Shown: positions 9,960-21,367, numbered from the stretch's first letter. The stretch is 64,000 nucleotides of DNA from Heterocephalus glaber (GCF_000247695.1 NW_004624782.1:11933665-11997664); one strand, 5' to 3'. Notes: generated by a model from the sequence alone, not told the origin. Translations and numbers: made by a program.

Positions 9960-10880
9960 CAGGGTTCGTGCTCCCTTGGGCAGTAGGCCTGTTCCAGGCT
10001 GTGCCGGACTGCGCTCCAGGCCCGCTGGGGACGTGCCGATCGGTGCCCCAGTTCCTCTCCAAATCCGAGCAGTCTGGACTCCGAACACATCCAGCCTCGG
10101 GGGGGGGGGGGCCTGTGGCCTTCTCCAAAACAAGACCTGTACACGCAGGCACACCACTGGGGGCGGGGGCAACGACTGCTGCTACTCTGGGGCTCGGCGG
10201 TTTTCACCTATTGGTATGACTAGGGTATCTTCTCAATTTAGGGTTACTGTCTGTAACTGTGCGTGTGTGTGTGTGTGCGTGTGTTCTGCGGGGCTAAGTC
10301 CCGCTCTGCTAGCCTCTGCCCCACTCCTCTGGGCCTCAGTTTCCCCGTCACCCTCGGAGAAGCTCGAGAGCCCCCAGCGCCCAGCTGCGCACACGGCCGA
10401 CCCTAGGCCTCGTCCCCATGCCCGTTCCGCCCAACCCCGCCCTTCGTCTGTCCCCCCATCTTTCCGTACGCCTCTTCCTTCCCTGCTAGCCTCCCGCTCG
10501 CGCACCGGAACTTTACCCTGCACAGCACCCAACGCTGCTCAGACTGCAGGCGGCTGTGGCCGGAAGGCGGACTTCCGGCATCCCTTGGGGCGGGGCGAAC
10601 GCGAATACGGCGCTCCCATTGGTGGCTGCTGGCAGACTCCCCGCCCAACGGTGACTCATTTCCGGTCCGCCCTCCCGCGCGGTCGCCAAGGTGTTTCGGG
10701 ATCCGTGGGCTGGCCCCGACCTAACCGGTTTCCTGAGCTACGCAGTTTCCCACGCGGCTGGAAGTACTTACGGGAATAGGCTTCCACGTATTCCCCTCCG
10801 CCTGTCACAACCCAGAGAAAATCCCTACGGAAGGCAAGGAAGAGCGGGCGCGCCGCCGCGCCTGCCGGGCGGGTTAAGTG
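9960..10880 (-). promoter_or_regulatory. NSMCE1: CpG-rich NSMCE1 promoter
   Basis: This is an abrupt GC- and CpG-rich block in an AT-rich neighbourhood. It carries a CCAAT box read on the minus strand (10618-10622) and GC boxes at 10587-10597 and 10638-10645. An AP-1-type TGACTCA lies at 10652-10658. Two facing ETS motifs, CCGGAAG at 10560-10566 and CTTCCGG at 10572-10578, form a perfect inverted pair. There is no TATA box. The CCAAT orientation and the NSMCE1 exon to the left both point to minus-strand transcription starting near 10.5-10.6 kb; divergent plus-strand transcription is also possible. A run of 13 G at 10099-10111 and a short (GT)n at 10259-10285 lie on the left flank. Confidence 0.7.
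10517..10575 (-). other. NSMCE1: Candidate NSMCE1 untranslated exon 1
   Basis: On the minus strand the sequence just downstream of the ETS pair runs to 'gcagg' followed by a possible 'gtaaag' donor at 10516-10511. This would give a short 5' UTR exon. A stronger-looking donor, 'gtaagt', occurs at 10771-10766 and would instead place exon 1 at about 10772-10870. I cannot decide between them from sequence alone. Confidence 0.35.
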
Positions 10881-11154
10881 TTAGCCACAGTATTATCTCA
10901 CTTAGGGAATGTTGTGAGAAGCTGATAAAGCCTAATGGAACTGCTGGACTGCTTTGACTCTCCAGAGCATTATGTTAGCCTGAGGGCTGAGAATGCAGCC
11001 TAGCCGGGAAATGACTAACTGTGGAACCCAGCAAGGGCAGGTAGCTCTCTGGGAATGTGTTAAAATCCCTACTTTGTCATTTGCCACCCCTGGAATTTTA
11101 GACAACCTCTCAATCTCAGGACTGTTTTCTCATCTGCCGGGTGAGGAAAGCCAT
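10880..11154. other. Unique sequence beside the NSMCE1 promoter
   Basis: Moderate-GC sequence between the CpG block and a MIR. I see no exon, ORF or repeat that I can name. Confidence 0.5.
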
Positions 11155-11398
11155 GGAGAGTAATGGTTAAAAGCTTGAGCTCCGGGGCTAGATGATCAAC
11201 TTTGAATCCTGGTCCTTGAACTCAAAATCTCTGACCCCCAGGACAAAGTACTCAAGCTCTGGGCTGTTTGCCCATCTGTAAAGCAGGGATAATAATAGCA
11301 GCTTGTTGCTAGGGTTGTTGTGGAAATTAAACACAAAGCCCTCAGAAGGTGTCTGGTGCATGGGAAGCCCTAGGAAAATGTGAATTACCTTTACTGGC
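11155..11398 (+). mobile_element. MIR SINE, nearly full length
   Basis: It contains 'aagcttgagctccggggc' at the head, 'cccatctgtaaagcaggga' at the core, and 'ggttgttgtggaaattaaa' plus the 'ggtgtctggtgca' tail. It directly abuts the LTR that begins at 11399. Confidence 0.85.
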
Positions 11399-11850
11399 TG
11401 TTATGGTTTGTCTGGATGCCCCCCAAAAGCCTCATGCATAGGTAGGGCTTTGCAGAGGTGGCTGGATCTAGAGTGTGGGATGCTAGGATTAAAGGTTTGT
11501 GGTTACTAAATTAATCCACTGATTGTCATAGTTCTGAATGTGGATAATGGGAAGACCCAGCCTGGGTATGAGTACTACCTGCCCTAAGGACATGTAACCT
11601 ACATAAGATATAAGGGACAGAAAGAGGGTCCCTTGCTTGTTGCTTGCTGCTTTGCTTCTTCACTACTTTGCTGCCTTCTGCCTCCCATGAACTGTTTCTC
11701 CTCTGTGATGTCCTGCCATGCACCCTGCCTTGGAACCACCCAACCATGAACTGAAACCTCTACGAACTGTGAGCTAAATAAATCTTTCCTTGTTTAACTT
11801 TGAGTGTAAGATATTTTGTCTCAGCAATGAGAAAAGTAAGACACTAACCA
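11399..11850 (+). mobile_element. Near-complete MaLR (ERVL-type) solo LTR
   Basis: It opens with TGTTATGG and closes near 'agtaagacactaacca'. Family-typical landmarks include 'aaacctctacgaactgtgag', then 'ctaaataaatctttcc' (carrying a polyadenylation signal), then 'ttttgtctcagcaatgag'. No internal retroviral region is attached, so this is a solo LTR of about 452 bp, the most complete LTR in the window. Confidence 0.85.
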
Positions 11851-12594
11851 AGAACTTTATAAACTGCCTTATGGACGGTTGAACCAGAGAAGAAAACAGC
11901 CCTAAGGAACATGTATGCTTTGTTTGCCCTACACAGTTTTGTAAGTTTTCAATTATCAGTGGTTACACTGGAGATTTTTCACATTAAACCTTAGGATATG
12001 TGATTGCTCTTGAAAAATGGGAAAATCTGGTGACAGTGGGCCAGCAGTCTCTCTTGGTGGCATTTGTTCAGATCTTGGGACAGCCTATTCCCTTTTGTTA
12101 TGGAGCCAGTGTTTCCCTGGTGTGTGGGGAGAGAAAAGCTTGAGGACCAAGAATAGAAAGCACTGGACATAGAGATATTTCTGAACCAAAGGGCCAGAAA
12201 GGAAGCAGAAAGGGAATTCAAACCTGAGTGGTATGAGAGGCACATAAATGGGAGAGGTGGACACATGTTGTGGTCAGGATTGTCACTGCTCTGGAGAGGT
12301 CTGAAAAGAGGTGTCACTGATTTAGAGTGTGAAGGCCAAGAAGAACAGTCTCAGTGAAGAGCAGGAGAAAGCTAGATAGGATGGCAAGAGGAGTGAAGAA
12401 TGGAAGTGCAGGGAGTGCTAACCATTCTTGTAGGAAGTACCATGTAGGAAGGGAGGCTCAACTCGGGAGCAGAGAGAGTAATCAAGAGAATAAAAACACG
12501 TAAGAGAGTAAGATCAAGGCACATGGAGACAGGATTATCCCTGCCTTAGAGAAAGAGAGGCTGCTGAAACAGGAGGGAAAAGAGCTAAATAAAG
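11851..12594. other. Unique intergenic sequence
   Basis: Purine-rich, non-coding, with no named repeat apart from the flanking LTR and SINE. A MER-type relic too decayed for me to recognise is possible. Confidence 0.45.
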
Positions 12595-12686
12595 GGGCCA
12601 GGGATGTAGCTCAGTGGTTCCGCCACCTGCCTCACAAGTACAAGGACCGGAGTTCAATCCCTGGTACCAAAAAAACAAAAACAAAG
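12595..12686 (+). mobile_element. ID SINE with target duplication
   Basis: Plus-strand ID ('ggccagggatgtagctcagt' to 'gttcaatccctggtacc') flanked by direct repeats of 'gctaaataaagg'. Confidence 0.94.
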
Positions 12687-13439
12687 TGCTAAATAAAGGT
12701 TCTGCCTGATAATTCTATTTTCTCCAGAAGAAAAACAATCATTCAGCTGAATACAGGTGCTGCAGAGATGAGGAGAGGGCAGCGGATATGAAGGGGAATG
12801 CAGCAGTGAGGTGCCAGCTAAGCTTGAAGCCATACCGGTGCAGTGATGATAGTCACTTGTCTGATTCCTTCACCCCATCCCCATCCGAGGGGCCCCAGCA
12901 CAGAAGCTCAGTTCACATTCATCCTAGAGTGGGCGCTGCCACTGACGAAGGGGGAGCAATTAGTGGTTGTTGCTTCAAAGTCATCCACCATGGTAGGGGC
13001 AGGCAGACATGAGAAGCGACAGTGCTGAAAAATGCAAACAGAACAGTGGACAAATGAGCAACCAGCATCTCAGTGAGGTGGACCTGGTTCAGTAGCCACA
13101 AACACTGAGAGGTTGGAGTTGACAGTGCAAAGTGTCCCCACAGGGTGACTGTCCTACCTCACTGTGACTTGACCCTCAGAAGATGGTGCGCTTTCTGTTT
13201 CATTATAAGTTGGGACGTTCGATGTGCCTGGCATGGGACAGCCATCTGCTCCTCAAGAAGTCTTGACAGTTCAAATGTTCTCCTGAAAGTTGACCCTAAG
13301 ATACATGAGAGCTACAGGCACACAAACTTGTTCATAAGGGAGGTGGCCAAGGCCTTGGCTAGACAGGAAGCTTGGGATCAATAATATGCTAAGGGGGCCG
13401 GTGTTTCCCTGAAGACCACAGAAGCTATCAGAGAAGCTA
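12687..13439. other. Unique intergenic sequence with a short ORF
   Basis: Moderate-GC DNA with no named repeat. A 79-codon plus-strand ORF at 13145-13384 ends in FIREVAKALARQEAWDQ. I do not recognise it, and I see no promoter, splice sites or poly(A) supporting it as a gene or retrocopy. Confidence 0.4.
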
Positions 13440-14975
13440 TGAGATCAAGCTGATATTTTACAGAAAGAACTTTCATAGATGTTCTTTTCAAACATCCTTG
13501 GAACATACGCAGTAACTATGTACAAGGCCACAAAGGAAGCTTCAGTAAGTTCCAAAGAATCTATAGACCACATTCATGAACCACAATGTAGTAAAATTAA
13601 AAACAACACAAAGAGAGCCAAATAGAAACCCTTTCAATACATAGGATACATACATCTTAAAGTATAACAAGTTGCTTCTGAGGAAGGGGTCAGGAAGTCA
13701 GAATGAGTATTTTGTTTTGTTTTACTCTGTATATTCTTATGAAAAATAAAATTATATGCATACATTTGAGTTTTATTTCTTGAGCTAGCTGAAGAGTACA
13801 GGAGTGTGTACCCAGATGTTCATTAACTTTTGTAACCTTTCTGAATGCTGAAAGATTTTGTCATACATTTTTAAAAGAGAACAACATTTAAAAACTGGAA
13901 AATACAGACATTAAAAAGAAAACCTACATGGAAATTACAAAATATTCAGAAAAGAATGATAATGAAAGCCTGGCATAACCCACAAACATGTGAGACCTGA
14001 CTAAAACAATAAGAGGGGAATTTATCGTCTTAAGTGCACTTACTAAACAATAAAACAAAAATGTAAAGGAGTGAATTGCTCAGTTTAAGAGGTAGAAAAA
14101 TAACACCTAAATAAACTCAGAGAAAAGCAGAAAAAAGGAAAAATAAAAAAGCAGAAACAAGTAAAACACTGCAGTTGATTATAGAAACCAAAAATTAGTG
14201 TTCCATTGGGACCAATAATACAGACAAACTTCTTAAAAGATTTAGCAAGAAAATGGCACAAATAAGCAATATTATAAATGCAAAGAAGACACATACCAGA
14301 TAGAATAACGTTTTAGAAGACATGAGTGTACTATGAACAACTTTTTTCCAATACATTTGAAAAAATACAAATTTTTGACAAAAATACAAATTACAAAACA
14401 GCCCAAGAAGAAAATAATTATTAATAAAATTAAAATAATATAGGATCTGCTCCAACTCCCCAAATGCCCAAGCCAAGTTTTACTGGAGCAATTGACAAAG
14501 AAAAGAAAAAATACTATATTATGCAAACTGCATTGCTATATGTAAGAAAGCTATTTGATACATTCTGTGAGGCTAATCTAATCTCAATGCCAAAAGGAAA
14601 ATAACAAAATTAAAGAAAGTGTCAGGCCCACATAACATTACAAACATGTATGCAAAAATTGAGCTTACTAGCATATCATTTGTAAGCATTACAGCCTCAC
14701 TGGAGGGCAGTTTGGTGTTACTGAAATTGAAAAAGCTCATCAGGCAATCCCACTTCCAGGAATTTAACCGGAGAAGATGCTGTGTGCATGAGGATTGCTG
14801 CAACGATGTTGGCAATAAAGGAGAAAAACTGTCCCACACACCCATCAACAAGAAATGAAAATGCAAAATATTCATACGCAATGGCTGATTATGTAATATC
14901 AGAAGGAATGAACTAACAAGCATCTACATGCAAGAACACTGAATGCAGAGATGGAGGGGGGAAAGCAAGATATAA
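13440..14975 (+). mobile_element. Old L1 fragment, plus strand
   Basis: Phrases such as 'gaggggaatttatcgtctta', 'caaaaattagtgttccattg' and the run to 'gtgtactatgaacaac' follow L1 ORF2 in order. A weaker 3'-end-like stretch runs to about 14.97 kb. Frames are destroyed throughout. Confidence 0.65.
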
Positions 14976-15069
14976 AATGATTCAGCAAGGTTACCAGTTA
15001 TGCATATTTGGTGAAATGCAAAATAGAAATAACTTATGTCCATTTGATAAGTATATATATAGAAAAAAA

Positions 15070-15157
15070 AATTTTTTTTTTTGGTACCGGGGATCAAACT
15101 CGGGACCTTGCGCTTGCACAGCAGGCAGCAAGAACACTGAGCTAAATCCCCGGCCCA
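15070..15157 (-). mobile_element. ID SINE, 'ctgctg' subtype
   Basis: Minus-strand copy with 'ggtaccggggatcaaac' and 'gcttgcacagcaggcag', ending 'gagctaaatccccggcc'. Confidence 0.94.
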
Positions 15158-15739
15158 ATTATTTTCTTTTTAAGGATTGGAAAGATCGTTATAAAATCCC
15201 AACGAAAGGACACCTAGAAAGAAGAAAGAGGGATTGGGATGGGAATGGAAAGTACTTTTGAGGTTTACCTGTAATCTCTACTTTTATATTAAAACAATCC
15301 AACTAGGTATTCATACAGTGTTCATGTAATTTTTGAAAAATTGATTTCAGAAAGGGGATGGAGGCAAATATGCCAAAATGTTAACGGTGGTCGATGTTAG
15401 ATGCTGGAAAAATTTGCAACTGTCTTTTTTTTCACTTTGACTTTTCTCTATTTTCTTGTAAACTTCTAATAGGAAGAGTGAGAATATGAGAAACATATTT
15501 TTTCTCTCTCTCTTTTAAGTGCACAGCAATAAATAAAGAAGAAAATGGAAAGAAGAAGATTAGAAACCAGATCTCAAGCCAGCCCCAGGCCCAACCCCTT
15601 TTCTGACAGTACTCACTAGCATCTGTGTCTCATAGAATTTTAATTTGATCCAGTGAAAGCAGTGGGTCCAAGGTGATGGAACTGAAAGGGCAATTGATCC
15701 CCTCTGCTCATCACCATCTTTATCAAAAGACAAAATTAT
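15158..15739. other. Unique intergenic sequence
   Basis: AT-rich, with a T-rich patch at 15.42-15.52 kb. I see no gene or named repeat. Confidence 0.45.
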
Positions 15740-15823
15740 AGGCCGAGGATTTAGCTCAGTGGTTTCGCCGCCTGCTGCACAAGCACAAGGACCCAAGTTC
15801 GATCCCCGGTACCAAAAAAAAAA
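15740..15823 (+). mobile_element. ID SINE with target duplication
   Basis: Plus-strand ID ('ggccgaggatttagctcagt', 'cgcctgctgcacaagcac', 'gatccccggtacc'). Copies of 'aagacaaaatta' lie on both sides. Confidence 0.95.
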
Positions 15824-15845
15824 AGACAAAATTACAACAGATTTA

Positions 15846-15969
15846 GCGGGGCATGGTGGTGCATGCCTGTGATCCCAGCACGGGGGAGGCTGAGCCAGGA
15901 GGATCACCACATATTCAAGACCAACCTGGGCTACATAGTGAAACTCTGTCTCAAAAAAAAAAAAAAAAT
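15846..15969 (+). mobile_element. B1 SINE
   Basis: It reads 'gggcatggtggtgcatgcct' to 'gaaactctgtctc' and an 18-base A tail. Confidence 0.94.
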
Positions 15970-16399
15970 GTTCAACAAATGTAAAGATCTTACCAGGCTT
16001 TTATTCACCATTGTCGAATGGGCAGCCCCAGAACCAGAACAGGTTTTAAGAACTCTGGAGCCAAAATGTGGTCAGATAACAGTGATGCACAGAAACAAAG
16101 CGATGTCCAGAGACAACTGGAAAGGAGGCTTTTTGAATCAGCTGGATTCCCATGGGGGGCTGGAGCTGAGCTCTTGTGATCCCCCTAGACTTAGTCCTCT
16201 GCCAAGGAGAGCACCCCCGAGCTGGGGGCAACCCGCACTGTGGCATGCCACGTAAGGCCTGAGCATGGAGCCTTCTCAGATTTAAACCTAATTTAACAGC
16301 TTAGAGGCGGGTGACAGCTGTCCAGGGTCAGCTTTTAACACGGTTCCTGTTTAAAGTCAGTGGAGATTCAGACCCTGTGCACACTGGAAGAGACGGTGG

Positions 16400-16880
16400 C
16401 TGTTTCATCTTTCTGCAGGACAGTTTGGCTGGGCTCATCAAAAGCAGGATGTGTCTGCATTCTTGACCCAGTGATTCCACATCTAGGAAGCTGAGTAATC
16501 AGTGACCCACAAAAGTTAACATGCAAGACGTGCTTCAGAGCCTTGGGTCTGCCAGGGAAAAGTGGAAACCTCTTCCTTGCTTGTCTCTGAATAATTGCAG
16601 AGGAAAATGGCTGAAGTGTGTAAACATTCTGTGGGAGGTTAGGTAGCCTAAAGATTTTGAAAGAATACTTGATGTCAGAAAAATAATGCAGAATGTTTAA
16701 AAGGAGAAAAAAATTAGAAGCACATACATCAAAGTATTATACATTGACCATCTGATTATGGGATATTAGGTAAAAATGTCTTGTTACTCTCTTATTTTCT
16801 AACTTTTGTCTAAGGCCATATTTTATAATCTATAAGAAATATTATTTTTAAAATAATTGAACCTGTAATCATAAAGATTT
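16400..16880 (+). mobile_element. Possible L1/HAL1 3' fragment
   Basis: The phrase 'gacccagtgattccacatct' followed by 'aggaagctgagtaatcag' resembles the 3' part of ancient LINEs. The rest is too decayed to confirm. Confidence 0.4.
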
Positions 16881-17094
16881 CAGATATAAAGAAATTGATA
16901 CTATCCATTCATATATATATTCATGTATATATACAATTAGGATATGGTTACAGCCATATTTACCTACCATCATCTGCATATCATTGTAAGCAAATTTTTC
17001 ATATAACTACATTATCACTATAAACAACATTTTTAAAGCTTTGCCTTTTTTGTTTTAATAATTCTTAAATATATACTTATCTTTTCTTCCTGGG

Positions 17095-17183
17095 GTTTTT
17101 TTTTTTTTTGGTACTGGGGATCGAACTTGGGACCTTGTGCGTTTGAAGCAGGCGGCGGCACCACTGAGCTAAACCCTGGGACC
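17095..17183 (-). mobile_element. ID SINE
   Basis: Long T-run, then 'ggtactggggatcgaac', ending 'gagctaaaccctgggacc'. Confidence 0.93.
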
Positions 17184-17249
17184 TGTACTTACCTTTTCTT
17201 GATGAGTACAGAAATGTCTATGAGAGCAGCTAATATATCGAGCACTTCT

Positions 17250-17637
17250 TGCCATTACAGGGGATATTGCAATACTGTGCAAATATCTGAGATAATCAAC
17301 TACAAGGAGAAGAGGTTGATTTTGGCTCACAGTTTTGGGGGTTCCAGCTCAGGGATGGGTGGACCCATTGCTTTTAGGCCTATGGTGGTGGGGCAGCATT
17401 AGGTTGGAGCATGTGGCAGAGAAAAGCCCTTCCCCTTATTAGTGGGGAAGTGAGAAACGGAACAAAGAAGAGGCCAGAGTTCCACTATTCCCAGAAGGCT
17501 AACCATACCCAATAACCTGAAGACCTCCCACTAGGATCTGCCTCTTGAGGTCCCACCACCTCCCATAGCACCACCCTAAGGAACAAATGTTTAACACATG
17601 AGCCTTTGGGGGATATTCCAGATCCAAACTGTAGCCC
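17250..17637 (-). mobile_element. MaLR LTR, minus strand
   Basis: The plus strand reads as the reverse complement of a MaLR LTR: 'ctgagataatcaactac', 'ttttggctcacagttttg', 'cctcccactaggatctgcc' and 'ccagatccaaactgtag'. Confidence 0.8.
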
Positions 17638-17764
17638 AGGGAATACCCCAAGAGTATCCTGAGTTTTTAATTGTAGGATTCATTTTTCAGAACGTTCCCA
17701 TCTCTTTCCCTCTGTAAAGCTATCAGCAATCCTAGTCTCTCCCTATAATGCCTGCTCTGAAAAA

Positions 17765-17888
17765 CTTTTTTTTCAGTAGATTGGGTCTTTCTAGGTTGTC
17801 TAGGCTGGTCTTGAATGCCTAGGCTCAAGCAGTCCTCCTGCTTCAGCCTCCTGGGTAGCTGGGACTACAGATGCTCAACTAGTTCTCT
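17765..17888 (-). mobile_element. B1-like SINE, diverged
   Basis: It reads 'aggctggtcttgaatgcct' and 'cagcctcctgggtagctg' on the plus strand, the reverse complement of a 7SL-derived SINE. Confidence 0.8.
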
Positions 17889-18362
17889 TCTCTTAATGGG
17901 GTGTGGCCTAAGCAAACCAATAGCCAGTCTTGCAGAAAAGTGGCCCCAAAATAAAACTAAATACATAGCAGTAAAGTGAATGAGGTTTAGTATGTAGAAC
18001 TTGTTACACGTTTTTGCTTCTCAGACCTTTGTTTTCCTGCTTCCATATTCTTGACTCTTTTCTAAAAAGATAGTGAAGTTACCAGAGAAGTGATTTTCAG
18101 ATAAGATGCAAAGTAGTAGTGATTTCCTAACCCACTTTAAAAAAAGTGATCAAAAGCTGAATTCTGGGCAAGCTAATCAAAATCCCAGATCAGGCATTAG
18201 CAGAGTTCTCAGATTACGGTTACTTTCTCATCACGGGAGCACTCTTCTGACCTTCCAAGTGTGGCCAGTAGACCCGCAGCACAGGTGCTGTTTGGGAGGT
18301 TGTGCTGCCTCTAACAAGGTGAGCCTGAGCCCCATGCCGTTTTAACAACATCCCCAGAGGAT

Positions 18363-18401
18363 CACACACACACGCACGCACGCACGCGCGCACACACACA
18401 C
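18363..18401. repeat. (CA)n/(CACG)n microsatellite
   Basis: Alternating CA with interspersed CG steps over about 39 bp. Confidence 0.95.
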
Positions 18402-18544
18402 GTCTGAGCAGCACCAATCAATGACGCACTTAAATTCACTCACATGCTCCACATCCTGTGCTCCTAAAGGTCATTCCAATAAAACAGTTCTCTTCTCCTT
18501 CCCTCATTGGGAGCAGGTTGAAAATCATGCCCACTTTACATGTT

Positions 18545-18637
18545 TGTTTGTTTTTTGTTTTTGGTACCGGGGTTGGAACTTAGGACCTTGCGCTTGTGAG
18601 GCAGGTGGCGGAACCACTGAGCTAAATCCCTGGCCCT
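18545..18637 (-). mobile_element. ID SINE
   Basis: T-rich tail, 'ggtaccggggttggaac', ending 'gagctaaatccctggcc'. Copies of 'tacatgtgttt' and 'tacatgtttgt' at the edges look like a target duplication. Confidence 0.93.
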
Positions 18638-19283
18638 ACATGTGTTTCTTTTAAAATAGACAAAAATGGAGAATTCTCTCTTCTCCATGGTTCTTCTTCA
18701 TTGGTCCAGCAGCTTCCTGAGCCTTTATTTCCTGATTTGAAAATGATTTATTTTTCGGGGAACACTGGACATATTGTTCCAAACCGCTGCTTCTGCTTTT
18801 GACTACAGTAAGATGTTAGACTGGGGTGGGGTTGGGGTGAGAAAGTCAGAACCCCAGAGTGCCTGTCACAAATTAAGGGCTCAGTGAATATTGTTCCATT
18901 GTTTCAAAAGTATTTGACTCTTCAGCATTGAATAAAGTCTTTTAAAGTGATGACTACAATATGACTGGAAACATATATATGGTATATGACACCATCATTG
19001 TAACAACAGAGATGCGATCTCTATTATATGATTGAAATTACAGTGTAATTAAAACATGTATATGTGCCATTTATCATTAAAATAGAGCTGCAATCATAAT
19101 CTTAATTCTCTTAATTAAAATTCACTTGCAAATGGATTTGGAAACTACAGTTGGAAAGAAAGTATCTAGTTGACTTGTCAAATTTTTCATTTTTATTCAC
19201 TTTTTGTATTTATCCTAACAAATATTTATTAAGAGGAGTAAAGGAATATAGCACTGTGGTAGGACACAAAGTTAAATGATGGA
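18638..19283. other. Unique intergenic AT-rich sequence
   Basis: I see no named repeat or gene in this stretch. Confidence 0.45.
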
Positions 19284-19366
19284 TTTTTTTAAGTGCTAGG
19301 GATCAAACTTAGAGCCTTACACATAACAGGCAAATGCTCTACCGCTGATCTATATTCCCAGTTCCA
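19284..19366 (-). mobile_element. Older ID/B4-like SINE
   Basis: It reads 'gctagggatcaaacttaga' and 'gcaaatgctctaccgctg' on the plus strand. Confidence 0.75.
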
Positions 19367-19689
19367 CAAAGATGAATTTCAATAATCCCTACAAGCAAGT
19401 TGCTTTCAGCTAATAAGAAAAAAATGGGATAGACTCACCTTAGTAAGTATAATCAGGAAATAAACTGCTAAGAACTGGTAGAGCTTATCAATTAAGCTGC
19501 TATAGGTATAAGAAACTAACTTAGGGTACTTTAAGTAAAAGTTTAGCAGAGTATTTGGCACCTATTAGTCAGGCTAGGGTAGGTTATGCTGCTCTAACAA
19601 ATATCCCTCAAATCACTGTTTCTAGCTCGTGTCCCATATGCATCAGCAGGAGTGTCAGCTTTCAATCACTTAAAAAATTCTTGAAATAA

Positions 19690-20008
19690 TCAACTTACAT
19701 TTTGCCTCAGTTTTAGAGTTTTCATCCCATGATCAACAGCCCCATTCTTTTCGGTCCTGTGACGAGGCAACACATCATGGTGGAAGCACAGGGTGGACAA
19801 AAACCACTCACTTCATGACCCGGAAGCAGATTAGAGAAGGAGAAAAGGGAAGAGGCCCTACAATCCCAGGAGGCGCATGCCCCAGCAGCCTAAAGACTCC
19901 CCCATAGGGCACATTTCTGAAAGGTTCCACCATCTCCTAAACATGCCAAACTGGGGACTAGGTCTGTAACACATGGGGCTCTGGGGGCACTCAAAATCCA
20001 AACTATAG
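19690..20008 (-). mobile_element. MaLR LTR, minus strand
   Basis: Landmarks 'gaggcaacacatcatggtgg', 'ggttccaccatctcctaaa' and 'cactcaaaatccaaactat' match the reverse complement of MaLR LTRs in this window. It may sit inside an older LTR- or MER-type relic that starts near 19.56 kb. Confidence 0.7.
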
Positions 20009-21367
20009 CTAGGAGGCCCTGCCCTCCACTCAGCTAGAGACTCAAGCTAACGGAAGTTCCACCATCTTGTGGGTGCCATTTTGTGCCACCTAAGACACGA
20101 AGCCTCATGTGATCAGGGCAGAAGAAGAGAGAGACTGGAAGTTTGCACAGAAGCCTGAAAGTTACATGTATCATTTCTACTATGATGTCAATGGTCAAAA
20201 CTGTTCACATGGTCTGCACCAACTGCCAGAGTCTGGGAAATGTAAAGGGACAAATGGAATCCTTAGTGAGCATTCCTATCTATGCTAAAGAATGGTTTGT
20301 AGACCCAGAGGATGAGACTGTGGATCACAGAAGCTTGGCAGACCTTGTCACCCATTTTCAGTTCCCTGACACCCTTCTTAATTTGTGTGAGAGGAGAGAG
20401 AGAGAGAGGGCGCTAGAGCGCACATTTTAGGTCCCACCCCCAGAGAGAAGTAAGTGAACAACTTGATTGACAGTTTCACTAAAAAGGGGAGAGATAATTC
20501 ATCCAAACAAAACTTCTTACAATAAGAAAGGAAGAGGAAGTGTGAAGTGAGCAAAGGCACACACCTGCTCCTGAGCTGGCCAAAACACCCTATATTCAGA
20601 GTTGACAGAATCATGATGATTTCACAGAGGAAGTGGCTTCAAGCTGAGCCTTGAAGGATGGAATGGATGTGACAGCGGCAACTAATCCAGGCCAAGATGG
20701 CAGCATAAGCACAGTGTGGCAGCCACCTGCAAGGAAGAGAAGACTTTTGGACCTGACTAGAAGATGTGCGTTACTTTTTACCCAGACTCCCTGCTTGTCT
20801 TTGCTGCATGTGGTGTTAGCTCTGGGAACACAAGTGGGTGGGGACCCACTGACATGGCTAGGATGAGGTCATGAGCTTGGAGCCTCAGCCCTCTGTGTTG
20901 GCCAAGGCTCTCACTTCTCCTCCACAAGGCCTCTCCTTTCTGTCAGCTCGTACTTCCTTGCAGCATGGGGCCCTCAGGGTAGCTGAGTTTCTTGCACCAG
21001 TGGCTTAGGGCTCCTGTGAATGTAAAATCAGAACCTACCAGGTCTTTAAAAGCTTCAGCCCAGAGTGGAAAAGCACCATTTCCTCTGCATTCTGTGAGCT
21101 TAAATATGCCAGAGGAGCAGTGTGCATTCAGGTAGGAGGCACTGCCCAAGCACAGGGTCACTGGGAAGTGGCCTCATTGGAGATGTCTTTGGATGTTCAC
21201 TGCTCCAGAAGATGGACCTGCTCCTGGCTCCTGGGCTCCCAACCCCACCCAGCGCAGGTCCTGATGAGCAATGGTTAATGGGGTCAGAGGATGAGCTGGA
21301 GGGAGATTGCTCAGGGTAAATGCCACCCCAAGGAGCTGACACTTCTACAACCCAGATGAAAATGACG
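20009..21367. other. Mostly unique intergenic sequence
   Basis: 20.04-20.42 kb has a transposon-relic look ('caccatcttgtgggtgcca'), but I cannot assign it. A short GA-rich patch lies at 20.39-20.41 kb. I see no supported gene. Confidence 0.4.

Larger units (their letters stand above)
1604..10516 (-). other. NSMCE1: NSMCE1 intron 1
   Basis: This interval lies between the start-codon exon and the CpG promoter, and I infer it is the first intron. Most of it is an old plus-strand L1 (about 3.19-9.13 kb) cut up by a younger L1, B1s and ID SINEs. MIR relics sit near 1.8-2.0, 2.3-2.5 and 9.7 kb. The stretch 9.38-9.96 kb appears unique and shows no exon I can support. Confidence 0.65.

Noticed and set aside
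10099..10111. Run of 13 G near the NSMCE1 promoter as a G-quadruplex
   Set aside because: A single homopolymer can be an assembly artefact or a plain mononucleotide run. I saw no four-block G-tract pattern around it.
9976..10779. 267-codon plus-strand ORF over the CpG block
   Set aside because: It runs through promoter motifs and a G-run, overlaps several open frames on both strands, contains a (GT)n-encoded VCVCVC run, and resembles no protein I know. GC-rich chance is the simplest explanation.
13145..13384. 79-codon ORF ending FIREVAKALARQEAWDQ
   Set aside because: It looked like it might be a retrocopy fragment, but I could not name a parent and saw no poly(A) or target duplication.
15740..15823. 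Possible tRNA genes (A- and B-box sequences in many places)
   Set aside because: All such copies end in poly(A), have target duplications and match one another, so they are ID SINEs derived from a tRNA, not tRNA genes.
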